DNA of 64,000 nt from Linanthus parryae (taxonomy: Eukaryota; Streptophyta; Magnoliopsida; Ericales; Polemoniaceae): positions 10,847,922 to 10,911,921 of the forward strand of contig JALGPY010000012.1 of assembly GCA_023055425.1 (NCBI GenBank). Reading direction: 5' to 3'. How positions within the stretch are numbered: position 1 is the stretch's first letter; each line of letters starts with the position of its first letter. Made by a program: the position numbers and the translations under genes. The notes under the pieces are model-generated. The model worked only from the letters and a program-made list of their open reading frames with translations. It made no database searches and was not told the DNA's origin. Positions 50,531 through 63,308 of this stretch are shown in pieces.

Positions 50531-53288
50531 GGAAAACATGTGTACAACTAAGTGTATCGTGCATTCAATAAACAATCGCATACCCAACAGGCACATAGAT
50601 AACTGAAACAAGTTTATTCATAAATAATCAAAATCCATAACCATGTTTACAAGAACTAATACAACTCAGGACTAGACAACAAAAACATTAGAGATCCAAA
50701 CACAACAATGTAGATGAGGATAATGGCTCTAGATAGAGCAGGGAAACTGCAACACCCCACCAAACCACACGGCCGACCGGGCCGCATGTTTAGAGGAGAT
50801 GTCTCCGCCCGAGATGATGAACTCCATTGGGAACGGATAAGGATCGTTGGTTTGCAGTTAGTACAACCCTCGAATATCCAAATATTACTTTTTATACATT
50901 CATAAAACCAGTGACATTGTCTTAATGGTATAAATACAATAATTTACAGAATGAAAATGCTAGGTGGAGTACTGAACAACTCAATTCCTAGCCAGCAGCG
51001 TCGTGAACGGCTCTCACCTTACTCGTAACGTACGGTTTTAAAATAGCGAAATCTGACGCAGTTTTACAGAAAATGATCAGCAAATTGCTGAGTAAACTAA
51101 TAACCATAGTACGTAAACAAATTATGAGGCAAGTGACGGGAATAACAAGTTCGCTAGTAAATAAATATCAGATATGTGCGTGAATAAACTTTGTGATGTT
51201 TGATTTGTCAACTTCGTGACCATTTCAAATTTCGTATTCCAACCCAATGTCGTGGACCATCTTGGGACATAATTGTTAATAGTATTTTCGCAATATAACT
51301 TTGAATCTCAAGATGATAACTTTCACATTTCTCAATGATAACATAATCGATTCTAGGAGTTCATTTTACCAACTAGTTGATACGGGGTGTGAACGTATCC
51401 AATCCACAACCGCTTTCTCATAATGTGCAAAAGCACTACCATAACCATAACTCAATCACATCAAGTTCACATCACATCGCCTCATATACATAACATAATC
51501 AAAAGGAGGTTTGCATCGCAGCGCCTTATAACCACATAACTGTAACTAATCACAATATGTCAGAAATGTATCGTATCAGGGATATGGCACAAACCCACGC
51601 ACAACAGCTTCCACTTTACGCTATTACGACTTTTGCTTCCTAGATATTGTAAGATGTAAATTGGGAGATCCAAGTAAAGCCGATGTGGCATTTTTCACAA
51701 TAATCGATGTATGAATGTGAGGGATATTCGTATTTGACCAATAAGTGAGCGGTATGCTACTATTGATAATCGTAGCCCGTGAACTAGGTAATCACGACCT
51801 GATATGGTAGTCGTGTTTAATTGGTACTTCATTTCGGAAATAGAAATTTAGATGTTCTTCTTTAGGATTCTTATTTTTGGATTATCGTTCTCCATACGAT
51901 ACTTCAAAGTAGAATATTTTAAAACAAATAAAGATTCATATTAAACGTATATGATAGTATTTCACAAATAACACACGCGACACATGAAATGAAGGAAGGA
52001 CACGTGACGCTAGGCATATTAACTTACCTCCAATTGAAACGTCGAATAGCTCGAAACGGTCCTCATACATGGATGTAGCCCTTGTTTATGAACTCGTCGC
52101 CTACAAGTTTATACTTCCTAATCAATATACGTCCAACCAATTTCTTTTTCTTTAATATTTAAATATCTATTTTTATTTATTTATTTTTGTAGAAAAGAAA
52201 ATTCAATTCTATTATGATTTAGCCCCCCCCATCATATAAATATTATATTACCGTCCCTTTTTAAATAAAATAATCATTTAAAAATTAGTTATTATCTCAC
52301 TCACTCGTAAATACCTAAACATACTTCTTTTAATTCTTTTGAAGATAGAAAATATAATGATTTAATCATAACCCAACCAATTTATAAATAAATTATTTTA
52401 ATTTATTAAGTTGTTATCTTTCTAGAAAAAAATCTCATCAACATGTATTTTGATTTATAATCTTGAAAATAAAGAGGCTTTAATTATAATGTGATAACAT
52501 AACTAAATTTTCATAAAAACTCTCTTATTAAATTATTTTACAAGAGTAATATGAATTAGAAAGTCTAGATAATCAATTTAGGTTATTTAATCAATAAATA
52601 ATTTCATATTATTCATATAACTATTAGCTCCTCTAAGTTGTAGATACTTCAATTAGTTACCCCTCTCTATTCATTAATAGCTTGTGACCCAACAGATAAT
52701 ACCCTAAAGTTTTTGTTAAATACAAAATCACCCCCTTTCTCATCTTCTTCAAAAATCAACAATCCAATCCACAATCTGATTATTCTTTGATACCCATTGG
52801 ATTTCGATTGTCCAGAACTCTAATTCAAGTCGAAACATGTGGATTCAAGCCAAAAATCGTTAAAACCTGTTACCGAATGAGGGAGGAATCTCTCGCCAAA
52901 ATCGGGCCGGAAACTCGCCGTGATTGATGGCGTTTCAGCGGTGTTGGTGGCTGGTTCTGGGGACCTCTGGGTTCTTCCGAGCTCAGGAGGGGTGGAGGAA
53001 TTTCGCACGGTGGAGGAGGAAGAAGGGCGGTGGCGTTTGGAGTTAACCCGACTGGTTCAGGTCTTCAGGTAGCCGTCGTTGGTGGCCTTCGCTGACGTTG
53101 TCCTTGCTGCTCCTGCTCTGTTTCGGGACCAGAAAGGAGGGGAGAGAGAGAAGAGGGTAGAGAGGATATCGAGAGAGAGATCGAAGGGTCTGGGTGGTGG
53201 TGGTGATTCCCGTCGGGTCGGTGTTGGTGGAAGCATCGGGGATGGTGGCGAGGTTGTTGTTGTTGATGCTGCTGGGTGTCTCAGAAAA

Positions 53289-53293
53289 ACGGA

Positions 53294-53330
<37 letters not shown>

Positions 53331-53353
53331 GGAGAAACAGAGGAAGGTGAGGT

Positions 53354-53424
<71 letters not shown>

Positions 53425-53455
53425 AACAGAGGAAGGTGAGGTCGAGAGAGAGAAG
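53289..53455. repeat. (GA)n microsatellite with a duplicated linker
   Basis: Long GA/GAGA runs. The unit GGGAGAAACAGAGGAAGGTG occurs twice, near 53,329 and 53,419, separated by pure GA. This lies in the transcribed leader of the minus-strand LTR and explains the long serine/leucine or glutamate/arginine open frames on both strands. Confidence 0.9.
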
Positions 53456-53913
53456 GAGGTCTTGTGGTGATATGGTGGTGGTGGTATCGAAGGTGGTGGT
53501 GTTGATGGTGGTGGTGATTGTGGAGTAGTTGATGGTGGTGGTTGTTGTTGTAGCTGCTGCTTTGTTTTGGGAAGAGGGAGGTTGAGAGATTGAGAAGTAG
53601 GAGATGGTGGTTGTAATGGTGGAAATGGTGGTGGTGTTGGTGTCTGCAGTGGGGGTGGTCCTGGGTGTTGATGTTACTGCTGCTGTTGTGTAGTTGTTGC
53701 TGCCATTATTTTGTTGTGGCAGGGGAGGGAGAGAGTTGAGATGGAGGAAGCGATGGTTGTGTTGGTGGTGGTTCATTGGCGGAGGAGAGAAGAGGATGGT
53801 GGAGGTGGTGGTTTCGGGATGTTTGTCGAGGGAGAAGAAGATAGGAGATGATGATGAGGGTGTTGTTGTTATTGTTGTTGTTTGTGTGCTGTTGTTGGAA
53901 GCAATGGAGGGGG

Positions 53914-53922
53914 TTTTATATA
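53914..53922 (-). promoter_or_regulatory. TATA box of the minus-strand LTR
   Basis: TATATAAAA in a CCCC...CCCC context on the minus strand, with a plausible A-rich start region about 30 nt downstream (near 53,885). Confidence 0.6.
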
Positions 53923-54455
53923 GGGGAGGGAGTAGGCACATGGGGGAGGTGATATTTGAGGGTTATGTATTGTGTGAGAGTGTGTGTGGGTGTGTGTTTT
54001 TGGCCGTGAGGGAGGAGAGAGAGAAAGAGATGAGGAGGTGTTTTTGTGAGGGTGTTGTGTGAGAGAGAAAAGAACAAATACGGGGAGAGAGGAGATGAAT
54101 TGTGTTGTGAGGGGGAAGAGAAAATAAGGTGAGGGGGGGGGGTGAATCAGGTTGGTAGAGAAGTAGAGATGTGCAAGAGAACGATGGTGATGAAGGAAGG
54201 AGGAGGAAGAGATGGAGATGTGTGAGGGAGGAGGAGTTGTCTCCCGGTGAAGGAAAAGAGTGAAAGAGAGAAAAGAGAGAAAAATAATAATAATAATAAT
54301 AATAATAAAAATAAAATTAAAAATACTTGTTTTGGGTCTGGTTATAATCAAAATACGGGTACGTATAATTGTACGGTATATATTATCGGGTTATACTAAT
54401 ATACGGGTTGGCTTACGTAAAATACGGGTTGTAGACAAGTATGTAATACGTATAT

Positions 54456-56285
54456 TGACGCGGATTACTAGCGCGTATTACGCAAGTGCACGGTCAAGTA
54501 GTAAGAGTGGAGTATTTTTAGGACTCCGGGTTGTCGAACCCTCGAGGAGAGTCTCGCAACAAGTTTATAATTAACAAAATAGCGCAGTTTACTGAGTAAC
54601 CGGAGTAAAAAGTGTGTGAATTGTGGTGTTGCCACCCCCAAAAAAGTGGCTGCGATCAATAAAAAAAATAATAGTAAGCTGGAATTAAGAAGAATTCTTA
54701 ATCAATTAATGGAGAGGACTAGGCAATCTCGTTGATCACCTAGGGTTGTAAACGATGTCCGAATTATCTGAGCAACACGTTAACTATATTCTAACTAAGC
54801 CGGGTAACAGCGCTGACTATCTCCTATCGGTATCAAGTCATTCTACTTCACGGTAGACTACAATCTCCTATCGATCTCTTGTGTCTACCGGTCCGTTCTA
54901 GTAGGCTAACGACATGCACGACAAGGCGTCCTGTCGGTCCACCATTTCACGAAATAGTCGAATCTCACCTACCAAATCTACCCACACTTGGCCAATCCTA
55001 GCACATCTCTTCTCAGTCTCAGTGATACGGGATTGATGTTCAAGTCTCATCCTAGTTAGTTAGAATCACTATCGTGCATTCGCCAACTAAGCAGTGTTTC
55101 CGGTTAGCTACTCCATTGACACTGAGTATTAAGCATAGTACATGAACAATTTAATTAAAATATTGCTAACTTTAAGCATGAATCAACTATTGAACAAACC
55201 CTAGCTCTTGAACCCTAGTTTTATCTCCTAATCGTGTCACTCAATTAGGATTACTAACATAAACAAGAAACTAGAATTGATTCAAAAGAAGAAATCAAGA
55301 AATCATGAAGCAAAGTTCAAATCCGGAAAAATATCATCGTTCACATGAACCCTAGGCTCTCAAATCGAGATGCCTAGCAAAATTGTTTAGCTACTCATAA
55401 CTAAATATGAGATACTCATGAGATTCTCCATTAAAATTGACTAATAAAGGTAGGAAGAAGAAAAAGCAAACACTAGAGCTTCAATGGTGAAGCTTTGATC
55501 TTCCGTCTTCGTCACCTTGCTCCTGTCTTCTCACGTTGGTCTTCTTCCCGTCGATATGATTGTAGAAATCAATCCATCCCCTTAATAAATCAGCCCCCAT
55601 GTATTAATTATTTCCAAATTAGGTTTTAGGATATATTAACATGAAACTACGTAGTTTTGAGCCAAAGCTAGCCTATTTTTCTTCCTTCCCCGTACGTGTG
55701 ATTTAAACTTAAGGAGATCGCACGATCTGAAATTCCTGATCGTGCGATCTCGGGGTGAGTTGCGTCCAGGTCTTGTTTTTCTTTAGCAGATCACACGATC
55801 AGCCGAAACTAGATCGTGCGATCTGAAAGCTAATCACACGACCAGCAACTCAAGTCACGGTAACAGTGAGTTCTCCAATTTGTCGCACGAAAAAATTCTA
55901 AGTGCCAAGTCAAGTCGCATGATATGCCATATCAGGTCGTGTGACCTCCGGAAACTCTTTTTTTTTCTTGATTCCTCTTTGCCTTCTCTGTCTTCTTCTT
56001 TCACTTTCTTGAGCTTTAGTCGTGTTCCGAAGTTCGTTCTCCTCTCCGCTTGATCGTGCTCGTTCCGTTTCCTGTCAAAATAACATGAAAAACACCCGTG
56101 CGATCAAACATGACAAAATAACATAAATTAACACGAGAAACGCCCGGATTAGCAATTTAAAGCTCAAATCTAAACTTACTCAATTTCCTCAAGTTCATAG
56201 TGTAAAACTAACATATTCTACCAAGGAAATCACACAAAACGATAGCAAATTGTGTAAGAAATATAACTCTAATACAGAGTTATCA
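54456..56285 (-). mobile_element. Complete 3' LTR (1,830 bp) of the minus-strand gag-protease element
   Basis: On the minus strand it starts TGATAACTCTGTATTAGAG after a polypurine tract (GGTAGTGTGGAGGATT) and ends AGTAATCCGCGTCA. Its last ~340 bp match 61005-61349, the remaining part of the 5' LTR, with a few substitutions and indels. It is homologous to the plus-strand LTR at 47689-49380. Plus-strand TATAT precedes it at 54451-54455, a candidate target duplication whose partner is not visible. Confidence 0.9.
55714..55751. repeat. LTR hairpin motif, perfect 14-bp arms
   Basis: GAGATCGCACGATC and GATCGTGCGATCTC are perfect complements around TGAAATTCCT, the complement of the spacer seen in the plus-strand LTR. 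Several half-copies (GATCGTGCGATCT, CACACGATCAG) follow to about 55,940. Confidence 0.9.
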
Positions 56286-58739
56286 AATCCTCCACACTAC
56301 CTTTTTGCGCGTCCCGAGCAAAATTAAAAACATCTCCCACACTATGATTTTCAATCCACCGAATTGCATTCCACTCCCTAGCCATGTGACACAAATAACT
56401 CACACACACGACTATGCAATCTACATGCTCTATACAATGCAACTCGATTACCAAACAATGCAAAAATTAAAACAACACAAAAATATATTTTTTTATTTTT
56501 AGTTAGAGATTGGGCAATCTCAAAAAGTAAACCGGCAAGTCATAAGGCTCTCATATTCCCTTGGAGATTCTATAACTTTGGTGATCGGTAGAACTTGCGG
56601 CCAGTTTCGTTAGACAGAACGGGCACGAACACAAAATATGTTGCTTCCGCACACTCATCAAACGTATCACTAGAACTTACCATCCGAGCTATTTATCCAC
56701 GGGTTAAACTGTTGACGGCTTAGGACAGGTAGGATAGGATATTTAGAAGCGTAGTCCTAGACTGTATGATATAACTCACAAAAACCGATTCTCACACTCC
56801 CTCACCAAAATCCAAGGAACCCCACCGAGTCTAACTACTCCGGCCCTCATTCCCTCAATCTTGGTGCAAACCCGTTCTCGCGGCCACAAATGTGAAGAAG
56901 TGATCTCGAACAATAGCTAATCTCCCCGGTCTTCAATTCAAGCTTGCTCCTTTATTTGCTTTCAATTTCAACTTCTATTTTTCTTTCTTTCTTTCTTTCT
57001 TTTTTTTTTCTTTTCATTTCCATTTCCACACAATAACACTAAGCACATGGAGCCGAGAATAAGATAGTAATATCCGAGGAGATCAAATGTCAAAATTAGA
57101 TAACATGGGGTGGAATGTGTCAAATCAGCGATGTAACAAAATATAGGTCGACACCCCCACACTCAATGTAAAGCATATCTAGCAACCCGGTAGTCAATGT
57201 GTAAACGTGCTATTCCAACCAATCCTCCTCATCACCTAAGATATTTAGAATATAAATAAAGCATAAGCACGACCTCCTATAAGATCAACCAATCCCCACC
57301 CTATGACGTGCGGAAAGAGTATCACGAACTACGGTACTCCACCTGTTATCGTGGTGTAAGGACACGACTCACCGCCACACCAAAGTGTGCTACCGTCTCT
57401 AACTCACCCTCACATCCCCTCAAAAGACGACATGTAAGAGAACCACTCAAGATGTATCAATCAGCTCACCCTCATCGAACCTCCCTAACTCGACTCCCTT
57501 TATCATGACACATAGGAAATGACCATTCTAACAAGTGATGAAAGTCACAATGAAAGGCTTCCTAGGCTAGAGGCTATGAATAAAAGGGGTATACGGATCA
57601 ATAGGGGTAACTAGTGGACCTAGGAGATGGAGACGGGACGTGAGGCCCCCATAAAAATCACTCGCACAGCTGTTTCGTTGCCACTACAAGGAGGGTTGAC
57701 GACTACCTAAGTGACGGTGGTGTAGCGCTAGTAGGATAACCAGTCTGAGAGGCAGCTACTCGCATTTCTAATGTGCATTATCCCTATAAGTCTTCCTACT
57801 CCACATTCTCGCGTCTACCTCACCACAGATTTTCATACTCTTAAGGAATTCTATCATTAAGCCCTCTCCACATTCACTCTCTTTGATTGCCCTTTCTCAA
57901 AAGTTTTCAATTTTTTATGATTTTTGAATTTTTAATTGTTTTTTCCTAACTCTATATGCTTTTGGCCAACTCGATTAAACACAAGTTTTGGGTAGGGGAC
58001 TCAATAAAGTAAAAGTGCTAATGAAATGCATAACTACACAATCCTACCACAAACCAACACAATACGAACATATAATTACATGTAACAAGGCGATGCAAAC
58101 AAAGACATGGCTAGTGAAAGTAGATACAACCCCCCCCCCCCACACTTAAGCGTTTCGTTGTCCTCAACGAATTTAGAGATAATGAAGGAGGACTCATCGC
58201 TTAAATGTGCAGGCGGTGGATTTCAACATTTATGGCTCAAAATGTAGATTAGAGAGAGTGTTAGAGGTACATGGGTGCCCGGACCTACATGAGCACCGTT
58301 TCCGCGAAATTGCAACAAGAAGGGATCTTGTGGACCGTTGACAATTTCTGGAGAAGTCTCTACGCACCCGGATTCCGATGTGATTCTAGGACATGAACTG
58401 CAGCCCTATCATGCGTGTGGCACTCAACATATTGGAATTGCTCCTCGACCTCGAGCAATTCTCTATATCTTTTATGCATACTCCTGTGGGGCTTTTTCTT
58501 TCCACAATTTTGTGCGATCTCTAGCACGCACATCAAGAAGGGGAATCCGGTGCGTCTTCTGTACCTGTGTCCATGCACACTGATTGGAAAAATAAGTTCA
58601 CTCTCTCTCACCCCTCATAGTCAAATATAGAGAACTCATAAATAAATAAAAACAAAAAGCATCCTACTCTACATGGGTTGCCTCCCAAGCAGAGCTTGTA
58701 ATTTAAGGTCGACGACCCGACCATGTTACCTCTTCCACC
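56286..58739 (-). mobile_element. 3' untranslated internal region of the gag-protease element
   Basis: Runs from the polypurine tract (56286-56305) back to the protease stop codon. It includes TTGGGAGGCAACCC (complement of 58,675-58,688), which begins only about 50 nt after the protease stop, so there is no room for reverse transcriptase, RNase H or integrase. It also holds an 11-base C run at about 58,131-58,141 and a CTTT microsatellite near 56,980-57,000. Homologous to the plus-strand 42.4-42.9 and 46.2-47.7 kb parts. Confidence 0.85.
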
Positions 58740-59860
58740 TCACGATGGTGGTTTGGCACATTGTGCTGCTTCCAACTTTGCTTTACTGTGCTGAATCAGA
58801 AGCACTGCTTCATGTGCTTCCACAGCTGATGGCTTGTTCCTTTCCCAATAATCAGGTGGATCCCCTTGCGACAACTCTGGGATTTGGCGCTTCACTGGCA
58901 CAGAAAATGGAACCCCTGGCTCATACTCCCACGAGTATTGAGGCGTCGGTTTGAAGACCCGAAACGTCTCCATGTCATCATTGACCCTCATAATCAGCTC
59001 CCCATTCTCTACGTCAATGATAGTACGACCAGTCGCTAGGAACGGTCTACCCAGGATTATAGGCACATCACCTGCTGGCATGTCTAGTATGACAAAATTA
59101 GCCGGAATTATCAAGCTGCCAACTCTCACAAGGACATCTTGTATCATCCCACAGGCTCTCTTGGATGATTTATCTGCAAATTGGAGAGTGATACAGGTTC
59201 TTGGAGGCTCCCCCACACTTAAGCTTTTTGAATACCGACAACGACATCAAATTCACGCTCGCTCCTAGATCACAGAGAGCCCTTCCAGCGTAGGCGTCAC
59301 CCAAGGTAGCTTCAATGACAAAACTACCTGGATCCTTCTTTTTCTTAGGTAGCCCATGCAAAACACATGAACTAACTTGTTCATTTAAGTTCACTCTTTG
59401 AAATTCATCCACTGCTTTTTTACCTAGGACAGCATCTTTAATAAACTTTGCACATTTTGGCATCTGTTGAAGTGCCTCAATCAACGAAATATTAATGTGC
59501 AGTTTTGAGAACACGTTTAGAAAGCGCCTGTATTCCTCAGAGTCGTCTTTCTTCTTCCTAGTACGCAATGGAAATGGTAGTTCTGGAGAAGAAGAAGATG
59601 ATGGAAGTGGTACCTCAGTAGATTTCTCTACATCCTGGTGAGTCATGCCCTTTGATTGGGGGATCATGACAGGTGTCTTCTCAGAATCGAAGACTTCATG
59701 TTCCTTTGCCTTAGATGTTGTGGCTACGGCATGACTCGGATATGTTGGATCCTCAAGTGCAATACCACTTCGAGTTGTGATGGCTTGAGCTTGCTCCTCA
59801 TAAGTATGAACAATGTTGCTTGGTGCTCTTTGTTCGATTTCTCTTTCAGATCTTTTATTT
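58740..59860 (-). pseudogene. Retroviral-type aspartic protease (Athila-like), frameshifted
   Basis: The frame to 59667 and upstream carries ITTRSGIALEDP, the block that joins gag to protease in Athila-type elements. Next come a basic KTRKKK-type linker, FSKLHINISLIEALQQMPK and the catalytic block ALCDLGASVNLMSLSVFKKL with DLGAS encoded at 59271-59257. A one-base indel in the G-run near 59,213 moves the second half to another frame: ITLQFADKSSKR, VLVRVGSLIIPANFVILDM and the flap/core block VPIILGRPFLATGRTIIDV, ending at TGA 58740. It would cleave the gag precursor. A further frame break lies near 59,860. Confidence 0.88.
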
Positions 59861-59996
59861 ATGCTTGAGCCACCTGAATTGCAATTTCCAATGAGCTGAC
59901 ATGTGTGGACATGTCCGTCATGTGCCGAGCCATTACCTTTATTATCCTTGTCATCTCAGTCAAATCTGAAGGTGGTAATGGCTGCTGCTGATGCAT

Positions 59997-60857
59997 CTAT
60001 GGACTAGCTACTTCATGCACTACCTCCACCGCATTCACCTGGATCATGCTATGTGCCAGTGAGCTATGCTTCATCGGTTCTTGATGCTGGCACTCATAAT
60101 CCAATCTCTCATCTTGCTCAACCACACGTCTTATCAACTCATATGCACCCTCCACGTCACATTTGAAGAAGAAGCTACCTCTAGCTTCCAAATCGATCTT
60201 ATTTTTATCAGCCTTGTCAAGACCATTATAGAATACTTGAATGATATGAGCTCTGTCAATGCAATGATCGGGGCATTTACGCAACAAGAAAGTGAGGCGC
60301 TCCCATGCTGTGACGAGTGATTCATTCTGCTTTCGCCTGAAATTCCATATCTTGTTATGTAGTTGAATCATACGTGATATTGGAAAGAATTCGCACATAA
60401 ACTGAGAGACACAATCTTCCCACGTTGTGATTGAGTTGGAAGGCAAAGAATCTAGCCAATCTTTAGCAGTTCCCGTGAGGCAGTGAGGAAATAACAGCAG
60501 TTTAAGTGATTCAGCAGTGACCCCCTTGTATCGTATTACCTGACACGTGTTCTGAAATTTTTCGATCAATGCATGAGGATCTTCATCATTTGTGCCAGAG
60601 TAGGTTCCCGTCTCTTGTATGAACTGAATTGTTGAAAGCTTGAGGCAAAAAAATTCTGCTTGAATTGGTGGCCCCACAATAGCTGGCGCAGTTCCTTTCA
60701 GGTTCGCCTCAAATGCCTGGATGAACGTTTTCCCATAATTGTTATATGGCTTTGAGTACTGCCTAGCCATTGTTGCCCGCAGTAATTTTTCAGCCTCAAC
60801 TAACCTGGCTTCCATCTGCTCTCGTTTGGGGCTACTCGGCTTTTCTCCCTCTGCCAT
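59997..60857 (-). CDS. Ty3/gypsy gag (Athila-like capsid protein)
   Basis: 286 codons. The start ATG (60857) lies about 120 nt after the primer-binding site. Capsid-like motifs typical of plant gypsy gag: FSTIQFIQETG-type start of the core, DPHALIEKFQNTC, LKLLLFPHCLTGTAKDWLDS, SITTWEDCVSQFMCEFFP, KIWNFRRKQNESLVTAWERL and IIQVFYNGL. No CCHC zinc knuckle is present in this frame. The TAG stop at 59997-59999 is followed at once by an in-frame ATG and 45 more codons (MTDMSTHVSSLEIAIQV, coiled-coil type), so gag once ran on. Best read as an element protein with a recent nonsense lesion. Confidence 0.9.
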   Translation of the reverse strand: MAEGEKPSSPKREQMEARLVEAEKLLRATMARQYSKPYNNYGKTFIQAFEANLKGTAPAIVGPPIQAEFFCLKLSTIQFIQETGTYSGTNDEDPHALIEKFQNTCQVIRYKGVTAESLKLLLFPHCLTGTAKDWLDSLPSNSITTWEDCVSQFMCEFFPISRMIQLHNKIWNFRRKQNESLVTAWERLTFLLRKCPDHCIDRAHIIQVFYNGLDKADKNKIDLEARGSFFFKCDVEGAYELIRRVVEQDERLDYECQHQEPMKHSSLAHSMIQVNAVEVVHEVASP

Positions 60858-60980
60858 CGTTACCTGAGATCACAACACTAGCAAACCAGTGAGGTAACAT
60901 ATAGTGAACAAAAAATAAAAAATAAAATAAAAAATAAAGTAAAGTAAACTTATTGTTAATTAAAGACTTGCTAACCGTTG

Positions 60981-60998
60981 TCCCCGACAACGGCGCCA
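60981..60998 (-). other. Primer-binding site, tRNA-Asp type
   Basis: The minus strand reads TGGCGCCGTTGTCGGGGA, six bases after the LTR end. This matches the primer site characteristic of Athila/Tat lineage elements (3' end of tRNA-Asp). Confidence 0.92.
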
Positions 60999-61004
60999 AA
61001 AACT

Positions 61005-61349
61005 TGACGCGGATTACTAGCGCGTATTACGCAAGTGCACGGTCAAGTTGTAAGAGTGGAGTATTTTTAGGACTCCGGGTTGTCGAACCCTCGAGGACAA
61101 TCTCGCAACAAGTTTATAATTAACAAAATAGCGCAGTTCACCGAGTAACCGGAGTACAAAGTATGGGAATTATGGTGTTGCCACCCCAAACAAGTGGCTG
61201 CGATTAATAACAAAAATAATAGTAAACTGAAATTAAAAAGAATTATTAATCAATTAATGGAGAGGACTAGGCAATCTCGTTGATCACCTAGGGTTGTAAA
61301 CGATGTCCGGATTATCTGAGCAACACGTTAACTATATTCTAACTAAGCC
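61005..61349 (-). mobile_element. 5' LTR of the gag-protease element, interrupted
   Basis: 345 bp equal to 54456-54802 of the 3' LTR except for scattered differences. It stops at AACTAAGCC, where another LTR (from 61350) has inserted. The remaining ~1.5 kb should lie beyond the window. Confidence 0.88.
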
Positions 61350-63308
61350 TGTAACACCCCTCGAATCCCAAGCTTTCCGTTCCGGACCGCAGAGCCCAGG
61401 AGGGTGTTACTTAAAATGTAACGGCAGAAATCATGAACAAAACATCCATGGTTATATATTACAAATGGCATATTGTCTCTTTACATTACAAATACTACAA
61501 TTAAACTAAGCGATCATCCTAACAAAATAACCTAAGATAAACTAGTACGGATTTCGCGACCCCTCCTACATTGAGCTTCCTTCGCCTAGACCTGCGGGGG
61601 AGAGAAAAAAAGACCGCAATTTTTCCAAAGTCAGCAAGAAATGCTGAGTAAGCAAACACCCAAACGTGTAAATCGGATAAGAGGCATGCTTTAGTTTTAA
61701 GAAAAGAAGAATAAAATGGAAGAAGTCGATTAAGTTATTTGAAATGACCATTTATGAGAAATATAAATTTTCAACTCTTTATTAGCATTCTCAACCATTT
61801 CCGTCTTTATATCCAAGAAAAACATACTCAACTCACATCATTAGGGAATTATCAAAGTATAACTTTCATCTCATTTCCCACATAAAAATCCATATTTATT
61901 ATTTAGTTTTCGTCACCATATACCATCACATTATCTCAACACATAACCAAACATCAACCATACATCCAAGACCTTAAGTGTCGACACCCCCTTAAGACTT
62001 CTTGCGGCCAGAAGGGTGAGTACATGGAGCGGCCTGGGGAAAATTGCAACCGAGCAAAATATTTCAATCACAATATGCAAGAATCCGAATATAGTTCCAC
62101 CGCACAACTGTTTCCACTTTACGTTGTTATCCAATTATTATTTATCATGTGATAACTTTGAAAGGAGCATTTAGACACCTAACCAAAATTTCAAGTTGAA
62201 CATGTACATCACAAATCATATTTTGAGACATGAAATCATTAAATAGTTGGACACGAAAGGAGGACGGGCACCCAAGGCTTGGCATGTTAACTCACCTCGA
62301 GTACCAACATATACTAGCACAATAATAGATCCTACTGATAGACGTATCCCTCGTCTATGAATCCTTCACCTTCAATTTAATTAGCAAGTTTCTAGTCACA
62401 CGGTTGTACTCTTAAACAAATGAATGTACTAATCCTATATGAATGCTTGGTTAGGACATATGGCTAAGTCCAACTCTTACGGTCCGAATAAAAAACCAAA
62501 TGATTTTTTATGTGAAAATAGAGATAAATATAAGGTAATTTTCATCATACTAGTAGTTACTATTATTTTTAAGTAAATCTCGTATGATGGAGTTATGAAT
62601 TAATGCAATAGGGTTCAAAATTATATTTTTCAACTTGACACAGTTTACAAAAATCAGAATTCAGAAAAATCTATAATTCGTTTTGGTGTGAAACCACTTG
62701 GAGATGAAAATAGACAAGTAGAGCTTCGAAACGGTATAAAGTGGAGTACAAATGGATCTCGTATGAGTGAGTTATGACCTCACAAAGTTGGGTAAAATAA
62801 TGTGTCCGAATCCAGATTTTCAGACCCGACTCATCTTACAAAAAATGGCATTCTGGAAAAAGTAAATAATTTGAATATGAGACCAGTTGGAAATGAAATT
62901 AGACTCGTAGACTTTCGAAACGATATAAGGTGGGACAAAAACCAAAATTTGATGAGTGAGATATGACCTCTCAAAGTTAGGGAAAGAATTTTGGCCGAAA
63001 ATTGAGTACCAAAATGAGACTTACTTCTTTGGAATTTCATTTATCTCTATAACCTTATGAGAATACTTCATTTTAGTTATATAAAATATATGGAAGACGG
63101 TCTACATGAAGAATTAATCATGAAATTGAATACCTCTAGTATAGAAGATTTATGAATGATCAAAATAAAGAGCTATGATTGAAACTTACCAAACCTTGTA
63201 TTTAGAAATACCCAAATGAAGTGAAAAGGAAGAGAGAGCTTGAGGTCTTCAACTATGGAAGTAAGAGGAGAGTGTGGTGATGATTCCATCCAAGTGAGAG
63301 AGGTAGGT

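Larger units (their letters stand above)
50540..54450 (-). mobile_element. Second-family-type LTR, minus strand (boundaries approximate)
   Basis: The complement of 50,995-51,110 (TGATCATTTTCTGTAAAACTG, ATTTTAAAACCG) matches 45,945-45,990 inside the 42.9-46.2 kb solo LTR, so this is a related LTR in reverse orientation. A strong TATA box, TATATAAAA, lies on the minus strand at 53922-53914, preceded by CCCC and followed by an A/C-rich leader (CAACAACAGCACACAAACAA), an LTR promoter layout. Possible termini are TGTGTACAAC (about 50,539) and GTTGTAGACA (about 54,438), but no target duplication was found. No coding domains. Confidence 0.55.

Noticed and set aside
53057..53941. 294-codon open frame on the minus strand, and 53079-53528 on the plus strand
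   Set aside because: Low-complexity Ser/Leu/Thr or Glu/Arg products of GA and GTT/GGT microsatellites. The start codon lies upstream of the LTR TATA box and no domain is present.
58338..59268. Plus-strand frames opposite the protease
   Set aside because: Shadows of the minus-strand protease and of the conserved untranslated region.
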